This document shows positions 34,391-44,753 of a DNA stretch of 64,000 bases, piece after piece. The stretch is taken from NCBI GenBank assembly GCA_033977485.1, contig CM066998.1, positions 24,615,501 through 24,679,500 on the forward strand, read 5' to 3'. The DNA comes from Hydrangea macrophylla. Lineage: Eukaryota > Streptophyta > Magnoliopsida > Cornales > Hydrangeaceae. Made by a program: the position numbers and the translations under genes. Numbering within the stretch: the stretch's first letter is position 1; each line of letters starts with the position of its first letter. The notes beneath the pieces are model-generated. The model was not told the origin of the DNA. It ran no database searches and worked only from the letters and a program-made list of their open reading frames with translations.

Positions 34391-36590
34391 TTGCGCTCAA
34401 AGAACCAAATTTCAATATTCGGAGCCACCTCGAACTTAAAGAATTGATTTCACAAAAGTTCGGGAGTCCACAGACTGAAAGAGTTGATTTTTCAAAATTT
34501 GAGGAGTTTTCAGACTCAGAGAATTTGAACGGAGCTGATAGAAAGAATAATTTTATGCATTTGCGGACCTTTGGAAGAAACACATCGATTCTGTCAAAAG
34601 AGGGAAGTCACCTTTGCCCCTAGTCTTGGACTCTTCTTATATTGCCACTTTATGCTGTGATAGTGTTCGAAACCTCTATTCGTACTGCTCTTGGGATGCT
34701 TATGAAGACCTTTCAAATCTTTATTCGTCATCTTAAACCCACACATTTGAGACCATTTATTGACTCATCAAAGGAGGACAGACCTGACAAAGCTAGTTAC
34801 TCAAAAACGACTGACTCAAACTCTTCATTCATTATGAATCAATGTGCTTTCATCGTGAGTAACTGTATCATCTCACCTTTAATTTATTCATCATTTTACA
34901 AATGGTAGTGTTTTGTTGATAAATCTAAACTTTGAAAACTTCTCCTTTTGATTTAGCGAATTCTTTGCCTATCTAGAGTATGCTTCAAATTAGTGCTTTA
35001 GCTTATAGAATGAAAGGCACTCTATTTCAATCCTTTCAAAACAAACTTGATTACTTGAGAACTTGCTTCTGGCATAGAGGGATTTTGGCAAACGAAGTTT
35101 GCCCCTAGTTTGAATAAGACTCGGAGGCATTGCTTTTGGTATTAAATGAGGTGTTCAGCAAACAAAGTTTTCCATTGGTTTGGCTATGTACATGTGGCTC
35201 CAAGAAAACGTGAGTTTGCCCCTAATTTGAAGGAAGGAAACCAAAGGCGCAAAAGGGTGATGCTTATAGTTTAGGGATGTTTATGGACCGAGAACCTTGG
35301 GAGGTTCGCCTACTTATCCCCGAGCGGGAATCAGGTCCAAAGTAGTTCGGCCTAGGCCTGAAAGAAGGATAGCATGAGATGATTGGGTGATGACCGAACC
35401 GAGCAGGTTGCCTACGTATCCATTCAGGAATCAGGTCAAAGCGTAGTTCATCAACTCTGGAGGTCTTGAAAGAATAAGGCTTCAAGAATTGGTGGGCTTT
35501 TCGAGCCATGTTGCCATTTGGATCTAGGGAGTGTATGTCACTTGTGGTAGCCCTCGTATAGCGTGATGAACTATTTCTTCCTTGATTATTTTTTTTATTC
35601 CTTTTCTTTTACTTGACGATTGATTCTTTAACCTTTTCACTAGCCAGTTAATCTTTACAACTCTCATCATGTTTTATTCATACTCTATCATAATATCAGT
35701 TCTTCAAATCTTTATTTTTCAAAGATATCTCTGCATTGTTTTAGGCTCACTTAGGATTTGAGCCTCTCGCAAAAATTTTGAAGCTGCTAAGTCCCTCTTT
35801 TCATTTCTAATCTCTTTTCTTTGTTAAGAACAACACAAAGCCTTGAGATAGTTCATGTGCCAATGATCTACTTTGAAGTGCTCAAGAATTCTCAATCTCA
35901 TCTATTCTCTGCCTTTTCTTTTCTCTTTCCTTTCTTTTCTCTACCTTACTATCTCTTATTCTTTCCATGATTTTGACTGGCTAGGATTAAGATTTTTGAG
36001 ATCAACACGTATCTTATTTTTGCTCTAAATTTTGCCTAGGCGCCCTTCCGGGTTTTCATCCTAGCGAGCTCTTTCTTCTTTTTTTTCTTTTTTTTTCTTT
36101 TTTTTTGGAATAAGAAGTTCACTAAAATGTCTGGCTACCATCAAGGACCCAGTTTATGGCTTTAGACTGGTTGGGCTCATCTTTTAGGCTTGGTATTTGA
36201 GAGAAGGGGATGGTGAGCAAGCTTCAAGTTCCAAGTTCATTTTTTCAAGATTGAGCAAGAGCATCTTTAAATTCTTAAAGTAAAGCTAATCAATTCTCTA
36301 CTCCTCCTTGGTTTTGGCACAAAATTTGCTTTGATCACTTGGGGATCCTTTTCAATGCAAAGACTTATTAACAAAGTATTTTCCATGATAATGACTTTTT
36401 CTTCTCTTCTTTTTTTTTTGGTCTTAATGATCCATACATTCACGACATAGCACACTGAACCAAGAAAAATGAGATTTTATTCAACTAGTAGGGAAGGAGG
36501 ATTTCATCACTCGACTCGATAAACTCGACAACCGACTGACTTAAAGACTCGACTGGACTTGACTCCTACTTGACATGACTCGATTACTGG
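34391..36590 (-). other. Element B post-gag non-coding region
   Basis: No pol motif was recognised. Read on the minus strand it has PPT-like ACTAGGGGCAAAC blocks (near 34610, 35095 and 35215), two copies of the CTACGT-type stem-loop (35307-35348 and 35408-35449) and a GAGCTCGCTAGG...GCCTAGGC block (36034-36071). All have counterparts just after integrase in element C, so B keeps the post-pol region while pol itself has been lost. Pyrimidine-rich runs occur at 36080-36110 and near 36410. Confidence 0.65.
35307..35449 (-). promoter_or_regulatory. Two copies of the CTACGT-type stem-loop (element B, post-gag)
   Basis: Copies at 35307-35348 and 35408-35449 on the minus strand read GAACTACTTTGGACCTGA, TTCCC, GGGGATAAGTAGGC and the like. 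The first has CTACTT...AAGTAG instead of CTACGT...ACGTAG, so both arms differ together and pairing is kept. Confidence 0.65.
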
Positions 36591-36599
36591 ACTGGACTC

Positions 36600-36860
36600 G
36601 ACTTGGTTTCAACTGGAGTGTCACAGATGATTTTCAATTTATTTGGGTCCCCAAGAGCATCCACATTTGATTCAGCAGTAGCATTTCCAAACACTATCAC
36701 CTCACTGGCATCTTCCTCAGGTCCATTATTCCCATTTTGTATCTTTGTAGGAACATCATCTGCCCTTATGGCCCATTTTTCAGTCGAATGGCCCTTCTCT
36801 GACTCATACCGAGTATTGTCAATGCCTTTTTCGATTCTGTTGATTGAGTCAGGACCAGTT
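36600..36860 (-). pseudogene. Element B: open remnant after gag
   Basis: A minus-strand frame free of stops reads through PDSINRIEKGID, EKWAIRADDVPTKIQ and KLKIICDTPVET, acidic and low in complexity. It is out of frame with the gag frame at 36866-37570 and looks like a leftover of the Gag-protease linker. No domain was recognised. Confidence 0.4.
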
Positions 36861-36865
36861 GGTTG

Positions 36866-37570
36866 TTACGCACTCATGGAGGCAACGAATCCTTTGAGAG
36901 TATTCAGCGATGGCTGTGATTGAAAAGATTGTATGCCATGCCAGACGCCACTCTGTGGGTTCAGCAAAGGAGTGATGATTTTATGCTCAATGAGATCTTG
37001 GATATCATGGCGGAGTTTCATGCAATAGTTAGTTGTATGGCCATGGGTCTGGTGGTAAGCACAGTATAAAGACAGGTCACATTTGCGGGGTAAGGGATTT
37101 GGTAGTGGCTTTGGGTCCAAGGGGTTGAGGTGACCATTCTTGACAAGGTGACCAAGGGCCATGGATAATGGCATGCCAAGGTCGGTGAAGATTCTCGGCT
37201 TGCGGGCTTGGTTTGATTTTGAATTCGACTTTGAGCTTGAGTTGGTTTTTGGGTCGAGATGTGAATTTTGGTGAATGGTTGAGCTTAGGTATGGACTTTG
37301 GTGATAGGTTGGGTTTGGACATGGGCTTTGGTGCATAGGTGGGTTCGGACATGCCTGTTGGTGCTTCTTTAAGCAACCCATTATTCTCTGATCCATCTTT
37401 TCCTCATCAGGGTCCATTTGATCTTTCAATAATTGAATGAACTCAAGCATGACCCCCTCCAATTGCTTCACCCTAGAATCTTGTTGCTCAACAATGACTT
37501 GCAGTTTGCTCACTTTCTCCTCCAAAGCTCTGTGGGCCATTGGTGGGTATGTCTCAACATGATGGTCCAT
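36866..37570 (-). CDS. gag: Element B shortened Gag (234 aa, core deleted)
   Basis: An intact minus-strand frame with no internal stop. Residues about 15-55 form a heptad-like segment (HRALEEKVSKLQVIVEQQD) like the coiled-coil start of C's Gag (MNQEELENKVIELGATISQQ). Residues about 75-120 are a Pro/His/Ser-rich repeat (HQSPCPNP, HQSPYLSS). Residues about 125-205 match the Gag C-terminus of D and C (FTDLGMPLSMALGHLVKNG, then a C-x2-H-x4-H-x4-C knuckle in CAYHQTHGHTTNYC). The central Gag core with FLxRWRxKVAxMT, clear in C and D, is missing. It could bind RNA through the knuckle but probably cannot form particles alone. The start at 37570 is the first Met of the frame. Confidence 0.7.
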   Translation of the reverse strand: MDHHVETYPPMAHRALEEKVSKLQVIVEQQDSRVKQLEGVMLEFIQLLKDQMDPDEEKMDQRIMGCLKKHQQACPNPPMHQSPCPNPTYHQSPYLSSTIHQNSHLDPKTNSSSKSNSKSNQARKPRIFTDLGMPLSMALGHLVKNGHLNPLDPKPLPNPLPRKCDLSLYCAYHQTHGHTTNYCMKLRHDIQDLIEHKIITPLLNPQSGVWHGIQSFQSQPSLNTLKGFVASMSA

Positions 37571-38880
37571 GACTTCCTCTAATTAAGAGAGATAAACCCA
37601 AGAAGATTAGAAGTGTCCTTACTAGGGGATCTGGTTGTTCCACTCTTTCTAAAAAAACAGATAGGAAAAAGGTCTGCATGCAGAATTGAATAGTAAGGGA
37701 TTTTGGAGGGACTTTGATCTTAATTGGGAAGAAGATGTTGTGAGTTTGTACGCTACGCGTATGTAATGATATCGATTGGTGAGAGCGCAAAATGTACATG
37801 CTCTTATGATTTGATGCATGCACTGCACATATGGCACACGAATGAAATGCAAGTGTGTGTGTGCCTACTCTATATGCAAAAGAAAGGAAAATTCTAGTCC
37901 TAACAGGTAAACACATAAGCACATAAAATCCTCACCCATGTCAAGTGCAATAATTTCTCCTTTCATTGTGATCCCCACTACCCTTTCAAAGGTTGGGTAT
38001 TTAAAATTTTCGAAATTCATTTGAAAAGCATTTCTTTATAACGATGAAATCTTTCAAAAACAATTCTCAAGGATTTTGAATCTTTTATTTTAAAAAATGA
38101 GGACGTGAAAACATTTCTCAATGAAGATGATTGGATTGAAATTTATTTGAAAAGCATTTCTTCCAAAAACAATTCCCAAAGATTAGTTTGGAGCTTTAAT
38201 CAAAAGTGAACTCCAAAGATTTTTTGAAAGAGCAATTGAAAACTTTGGAATAAAGATTACAAAAATCCACTTGCTTTCAAAGATGGTCTTAAAATTCTTT
38301 CGGGGTAGAAGGGTCACATGATCGGATTATTACCGTACTTTTCATAAATTTGGATGCATACAAGGTCAATGATGCTTAACTAAACATGATATAAGAAGTA
38401 TAATCTTATAATCAAGGTTCGGCATGATCTCCAAAATGTCATGTAACACGAGGAGAAATTGCTAAAAGGTGATTAAAAGATTATTCATCTTTCATCAAGC
38501 AAGTATCGTCATCATCTCAAGTAATCCTTTCCGGGCATACAAAACTTCCTAACACATAACCCTAATCAAGAATTGATTTCCTAAGATTGAAATGTTCTAT
38601 AGAAACTACAATGCAAAGGCTGGGTTTTGGTCAAATAAGGGACCTTTGACACACACCCGATAGGATGCTTCATATACCAAATCATGGTACGAGATCAAGG
38701 GTGATCACACAGTCCCATGATGACTTGACCGACCGGGTTGCCCCGAGCCTCCAAGGTCATAGTTCCGTGCAATCGACTGGCTGGACATGCAAGTGAAATG
38801 CAACAGGCACACAAAGATTAATTAATTCGATTAAAAGGATATTTTTCAAGTCTAATCCTCAAGTGAACCCAAAATCAGAA
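37571..38880 (-). other. Element B leader between primer site and gag
   Basis: AT-rich non-coding leader of about 1.3 kb. The frames on the minus strand are short and have no recognisable product. No tandem repeat comparable to C's 51-bp leader array was seen. Confidence 0.6.
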
Positions 38881-38881
38881 T

Positions 38882-38932
38882 TCTGGTCTGCGAAACCAAA
38901 GATTCTGGGTTCGATCCCCAGTAGAGTCGCCA
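38882..38932 (-). promoter_or_regulatory. Primer binding site of element B extended into a tRNA-Arg 3' half
   Basis: Three bases inside the 5' LTR the minus strand reads TGGCGACTCTACTGGGGATC, complementary to a tRNA 3' end. Read on the plus strand, the 51 bases form a near-complete tRNA 3' half: anticodon arm TGGT-CTGCGAA-ACCA, five-base variable loop, T-arm CTGGG-TTCGATC-CCCAG, acceptor strand TAGAGTC, discriminator G and CCA. The loop puts GCG at the anticodon (Arg, codon CGC). An ordinary primer site needs only about 18 bases. No D-arm or 5' half is present, so it is not a tRNA gene. Confidence 0.75.
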
Positions 38933-38935
38933 GAT

Positions 38936-41883
38936 TGTGGATATCGCAGGTTGACTTACCCACAGCTTTTCAAAATCAATTTTTAAAAACAAATGAGTCG
39001 CCACTTAATTTTTAAAAGAAAAATTAAGAAACCATTTTGAAAGGAAACTGATCGTTTGCGAAACCAAAGATTAACTAGGTCCGGGGATTATGGAATGAGA
39101 GAGGAAGGAGCCCGTCGGACTAAAACACCCTCTCTCATCCTATCTTGCGATAGGCCTCTACTCAACATCATTTTAATCAAATTTATTACTCTAAGCATGC
39201 CCTCAACTAATACATATATACATATACATCACAAAAGCATGTCCAAAGGGTGTAAAATTGCAATTGACAAAATATCATTCAAAAGCCACATAATTCAGGT
39301 AACAAGCGATATGATATGCAATAGAGAACAAGTGAACTTACCCGGGATCCAGCAGCGATAATAAACGTGCAATGCATGCGAACAAAAGAAAATCCTAAAA
39401 AGAGTCTCTAATCACATATACACATAAGGCAAAACCTAATTCTAAGGTGTCGCGCATTAAGTCGAAAAATCAATAAAAACAAGAAATTAAGATAAACTAA
39501 AGAGGAGTTCTAGAAATCGTACCTTAATAGCGCTACAAAACAAAGGGTTAGTTCACATGATATGCAAAATATGATGTTAGAAGTAACAATCCTAAATTTC
39601 TAGCTTAAATCTATCTAATGTAATTAAATCCAAAGCAAATAAATCCTAATTACAAGTGCCAAACCATATGGATGAATATGTACATGGACAAGGATAGACT
39701 ATGAAATACTCTTAAACTTTGGATTCAAGCTCAACTAATCATTTTTAAAGCATGGTTTAAGCCCTAGGTCATAGAAAAGTCATTTAGACCCTTATTTACA
39801 AAGTAAGTCAAATGTGTCATAAAACTCTGAAAATTGCAGAGAGCAGACCAGAATTTAAAAGAAATAAAAAGCACATCTCTCATGGTTTGATCTTGGTGAA
39901 TTTTGGACACGAGATGCCCCTATGAGCCTAGTTTCCAAATCAAAAAGAAAATCAAGGTTTCAACGGTCGGATCTCTGGGAAAAGGACAAACACCAGACAT
40001 CACTCAGAGATGTACAACTCTCTGTCCGAGATTTTGTTTGATTTTTTAAACATAGTAAAATAATCCGAAATGCTTCATTCTTTTTAGGGGATCTTCCTAA
40101 CACATTAAGATACCCAGAAAAAATTATTAGAGACCCCAAAAACTCTATTAGACTTCTGATTTATGAATTTCAAAATGCACTTGCTGTTCTGAAACTATTC
40201 TGAAACTCTGGGCAGATTGTAGTTGACTCACAAAACCCATGATCAAACCCTTCCAAACATAAAACCACCTTAAAACAAAAATTACAGTGGTAGAACATTG
40301 TGTTATTGACACTTTCCCGTTGGTTTCACTTGATTTCAACGGTTAGATTTCAAACTAAAAATCTTTGATCAAAAACAGTTTGTGAACTCACTGTTTTCAT
40401 TTGTCAAGTTCAACTTTTATTTGTTAATCCCAACTATTAAACCATGAAGTTGAGTTTAAACCAAACCACTTCTCCTACCATTTGATGGTCATTGGAGGCT
40501 AAAGACTTTTATATTTGTAGATTTCAAATGAAGTATGAATAGACTTCATGAAATCTCAAGATGATGAATCCAAACCATAGAGATGAGTTTAGACCCAAAA
40601 TACTTTCTCCTACCACTTGATGGTCATTGGAGATGAAGATATGACTAATACTCATGAGTCTCCAAGGAATATAGAAGGGATTCCATGAAACATCAAGCTA
40701 GAGGACTCAAGTCATAAGCATGGACTTGGATCCATCTATTTACTTAAAAAAGTGATGATCAAACTTTGACTCCCATGTGAAGTATAAGCTTACATGAGAT
40801 TCAAAACATCAAACTCAAGAGCTTTCAAGGGAGATATTGAAGATCTCCAAGAATCTCAAAAGAAGAACATAAACAAGAAAAATAGAAGAAGGATCAAAGA
40901 ACTAGGAAGTAAGGACTTCCAAGTTTACTTAACAAACTCTAAAACTTAATCAAGAAAAACTAAATGACTTGTAAATTAGAAGCTCAAAAGAAAGAAAACA
41001 CAACTAAGATTGGAGGGTCACCTCCAAACTATCCTCAAAGTTTCTCTCCTTTGAAGATCTTCCAAACTCTTCTTCAAGCTCTCCAAACTCTCTTTTTTTT
41101 TCTCTAAGGAAAATGTTGGTGTAATGGTAGTCTTTTTTTTGTGTGTTTCCTCCCTCCTCTTTTGCATGTGTTTCTCAATGGAGATACCTCTTCTTATATA
41201 GACAAAAATACCTAGGTCATTTCAGTAAATTCGGAGTAAAAGACATGTGTAAACATCTCATTTGGTGGTACAATGTGTACTTTCTGAATTTAGACAGACT
41301 ACTGCCCAGGGCGGCAGTCAAGAAACTGTCGCGGCATTCCGTGAAAGCCGCCACGGCAGTCCATGACTGCCGTTCCGGCACTGCGTGACTGCCGAGCGGC
41401 ACTCATCAAATGCCGCGACAATTAATGGATTGCCGCATTTTTGTCAGTCTTACTTTATCAGTTTTTTGTTCTTATTCGCATATGCATACGTATTGCACTG
41501 CAAAATACAGACTTTAAAAGTGAACGGCAGCCAGAAATTTATGGCGGCACTCAGTGAAAGCCGGAACGGCACTCTCTGACTACCGCGCGGCACTCAGCGA
41601 GTGCCGCGGCAGTCTGCCGTGTGTCGTTTTTAGCTGAGGTTCCCTTTTTTAGGTCTTCCCCCTTTTTGAAACAAATTATTTTTGAAGATCCTTTCCAAAA
41701 ATCATGTCTTATACCTGAATTCTCCTAAATACCTGGTATCTTTCTCTTTCTGTGAAATTTTATCGCGTTTTGGAGATTTTCTGAAGAGCTTGGAATACTT
41801 CAATTTTTCGGTCCTTGTCATCATCGGATACGGAGGTGACACTCTCCTAAATTCGACGGTCGGTCAAAATTGGGGTGTCTACA
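38936..41883 (-). mobile_element. Element B 5' LTR
   Basis: A 2948-bp copy of the LTR at 27309-30257 with about 34 differences and three small indels. It has a TATA box at 41192-41203 and a GC-rich dyad cluster at 41291-41629. Its U5 contains AATCTTTGGTTTCGCAAAC (about 39055-39073, minus strand) and TGGCGACTC (38995-39003), both matching the tRNA-derived primer region inside the element. Confidence 0.93.
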
Positions 41884-41888
41884 CTTCC
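41884..41888. repeat. Target site duplication CTTCC, right copy (element B)
   Basis: Identical to 27304-27308. Array unit 16 resumes directly with TTATTTGATTTTCAAAC. Confidence 0.95.
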
Positions 41889-44753
41889 TTATTTGATTTT
41901 CAAACAAGAAAGTGAGTTCTAAACTTTGTTTTTACTTCATTACTTCCATTTACTTCATATTCAATACACCCAACCACCATTTTAGTGAGCATTTAATAGA
42001 AAGGAAGCTACTTCCATGTCCAATGTCACCACATATGAGTGAAACACCAAACTACAAGTCCAATACATCATGAATATCATCTATTGATTGCGATCTATTT
42101 GTTTGTTTATATTAGTTCTATCTCTCAGAATGCTCAGAATGACCAAAATACCCCTGAAAGCCCGAACGCTTCTGGATTCGAACCAAATATTCTGGAAACG
42201 CGCTACGTCATAAGAAAAATAATAAAATGAGTTCAAAAAAAAGACCGGATGAATTCGTCAGCTCCCAGAGGTCCCTAAAGTTCCTAGAAAGTCCCCGTTG
42301 ATCGGTTTGACCAAGGTTTGACCAAGTTTGACCAAGGTTTGACCAACTTTGACCAAGTTTGACAGAAATCGTCCAAATTTGCCAAAAAGTTCTGAGATCA
42401 TTCTAGATCATGTGGGAAATATAAAAATGAGTTTTAAAAGAAAATCGAATGAAAACGTCAGCTTCTGGGAGCTCCAAGAGGTTTCCAGAACTTCCCGGGA
42501 ATCCCAGGTTTGACCAGTTTGACCAAAAGTTTACTTTGAAACCATAATGCCGTATCATTTTTCAAATATTTTTCATGGATACTAGAGGTCGATAGCTTTC
42601 CAACGGTATATCGCACATAATTTTTGGATTTCAAACGAATTTATTATGAATTTTCGAAGGCAAAAAAGGAGATAAAATTGGATTTTATTGTGAATACCGC
42701 AAAACTTTTCAAAGTGACCTATCTCTAAACTATTTTTCATGTAAAATAGACTCCATTAACTTTCCAACGGTATATCACAACCTCAATTTGGAGTTCGTAT
42801 GCATTTTCTGTGAATTTTGGATGAAATAGGGCCTTTTTTCGAATACCGGAACCTCTGGGGGCCTAAAAAGGATTATCTGGACAAATGAGGAGCAGTGCCG
42901 CCGCAGAAATGGCCTACTGCCACCGCAGCACAGGCCCAGTGCCTCCGCGACACTCTCCTCCAGAATGGTATGTTTTTGTAATTTCTTTTGGGATTCATTT
43001 TGATTAATTGAAAACCAAAACGACATAGTTCTATGTTCACAGATGTTTGGGACCAATGGGACTACTTCTAAAGCCCCAAAACCACCCCAAATTGGCCTAT
43101 ATAAACCCCCCTTGACTTATCATTTTGGGGGTGTCAAATGCAAGCTTTGAAAAGTTTTAGAGAGAAAGTTGTTGAGATAAGGTTAGAATAGAGAGAAAAG
43201 AAGCTTCCTTATTTGATTTTCAAACAAGAAAGTTAGTTTTAAACTTTGTTTTTACTTCACTACTTCCATTTACTTCATATTCAATACACCTAACCACCAT
43301 TTTAGTGAGCATTTAATAGAAAGGAAGCTACTTCCATGTCCAATGTCACCACATATGAGTGAAACACCAAACTACAAGTCCAATACATCATGAATATCAT
43401 CTATTGATTGCGATCTATTTGTTTGTTTATATTAGTTCTATCTCTCAGAATGCTCAGAATGACCAAAATACCCCTGAAAGCCCGAACGCTCCTGGATTCG
43501 AACCAAATGTTCTGGAAACGCGCTACATCATAAGAAAAATAATAAAATGAGTTCAAAAAAAAGACCGGATGAATTCGTCAGCTCTCAGAGGTCCCTAAAG
43601 TTCCTAGAAAGTCCCCGTTGATCGGTTTGACCAAGGTTTGACCAAGTTTGACCAAGGTTTGACCAACTTTGACCAAGTTTGACAGAAATCGTCCAAATTT
43701 TCCAAAAAGTTCTGAGATCATTCTAGATCATGTGGGAAATATAAAAATGAGTTTTAAAAGAAAATCGAATGAAAACGTCAGCTCCTGGGAGCTCCAAGAG
43801 GTTTCCAGAACTTCCCGGGAATCCCAGGTTTGACCAGTTTGACCAAAAGTTTACTTTGAAACCATAATGCCGTATCATTTTTCAAATATTTTTCATGGAT
43901 ACTAGAGGTCGATAGCTTTCCAACGGAATATCGCACATAATTTTTGGATTTCAAACGAATTTATTATGAATTTCCGAAGGCAAAAAACGAGATAAAATTG
44001 GCTTTTATTGTGAATACCGCAAAACTTTACAAAGTGACCTATCTCTAAACTATTTGTCATGTAAAATAGACTCCATTAACTTTCCAACGGTATATTACAA
44101 CCTCAATTTGGAGTTCGTATGCATTTTCTGTGAATTTTGGACGAAATAGGGCCTTTTTTCGAATACCGGAACCTCTGGGGGCCTAAAAAGGATTATCTGG
44201 ACGAATGAGGAGCAGTGCCGCCGCAGAACTGGCCTACTGCCACCCCAGCACAGGCCCAGTGCCTCCGCGACACTCTCCTCCAGAATGGTATGTTTTTGTA
44301 ATTTCTTTTGGGGTTCATTTTGATTAATTGAAAACCAAAACGACGTAGTTCTATGTTCACAGATGTTTGGGACCAATGGGAGTACTTCTAAAACCCCAAA
44401 ATCACCCCAAATTGGCCTATATAAACCTCCCTTGACTTTTTATTTTGGGGGTGTCAAATGCAAGCTTTGAAAAGTTTTAGAGAGAAAGTTGTAGAGATAA
44501 GGTTAGAATAGAGAGCAAAAAAGCTTCCTTCTTTGATTTTCAAACAAGAAAGTGAGTTCTAAACTTGTTTTTACTTCATTACTTCCATTTACTTCATATT
44601 TAATACACGCAACCACCATTTTAGTGAGCATTTAAGAGAGAGGAAGCTACTTCCATGTCCAATGTCATCACATATGAGTGAAACACCAAACTACAAGTCC
44701 AATACATCATGAATATCATCTATTGATTGCGATCTATTTGTTTGTTTATATTT

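Larger units (their letters stand above)
27309..41883 (-). mobile_element. Element B: young non-autonomous Tat/Ogre-like retrotransposon
   Basis: A complete minus-strand element of 14,575 bp, with LTRs of 2949 and 2948 bp, TG...CA ends, CTTCC duplications, a primer binding site and a polypurine tract. My hand alignment of the LTRs shows about 34 differences (about 1.15%). The interior (30258-38935) has a shortened gag frame but no protease, RT, RNase H or integrase, so it must use proteins of other elements. More than half of the interior is repeat-rich 3' UTR. It belongs to the same family as element A. Confidence 0.93.
6666..44753 (+). repeat. 18-copy array of a 1.3-kb LTR segment
   Basis: Units start at each GTTCTATC(T/C)CTCAG: 6666, 7951, 9244, 10564, 11865, 13174, 14476, 15778, 17087, 18389, 19691, 21000, 22302, 23604, 24913, 26215 (split by element B, resumes at 41889), 42115 and 43435. 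Lengths are 1285-1320 bp, mostly 1302 or 1309. Each unit holds W-box clusters, two imperfect 165-bp subrepeats around TTTCCAACGGTATATC, a GC-rich dyad region and a TATA box. Unit 1 and the end of unit 18 share variants with the single unit of the 3' LTR, while the inner units share other variants. Confidence 0.95.

Noticed and set aside
36603..36923. 106-codon plus-strand open frame in element B
   Set aside because: It is the reverse-strand shadow of the minus-strand gag remnant.
38882..38932. A tRNA-Arg gene
   Set aside because: Only the 3' half (anticodon arm to CCA) is present, CCA is encoded, and it sits exactly at the primer-binding position of element B.
6666..44753. An independent satellite or centromeric array unrelated to the retrotransposon
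   Set aside because: The array is bounded by the head and tail of C's LTR, the 3' LTR contains one unit, and the GCCTT duplications enclose the whole structure.
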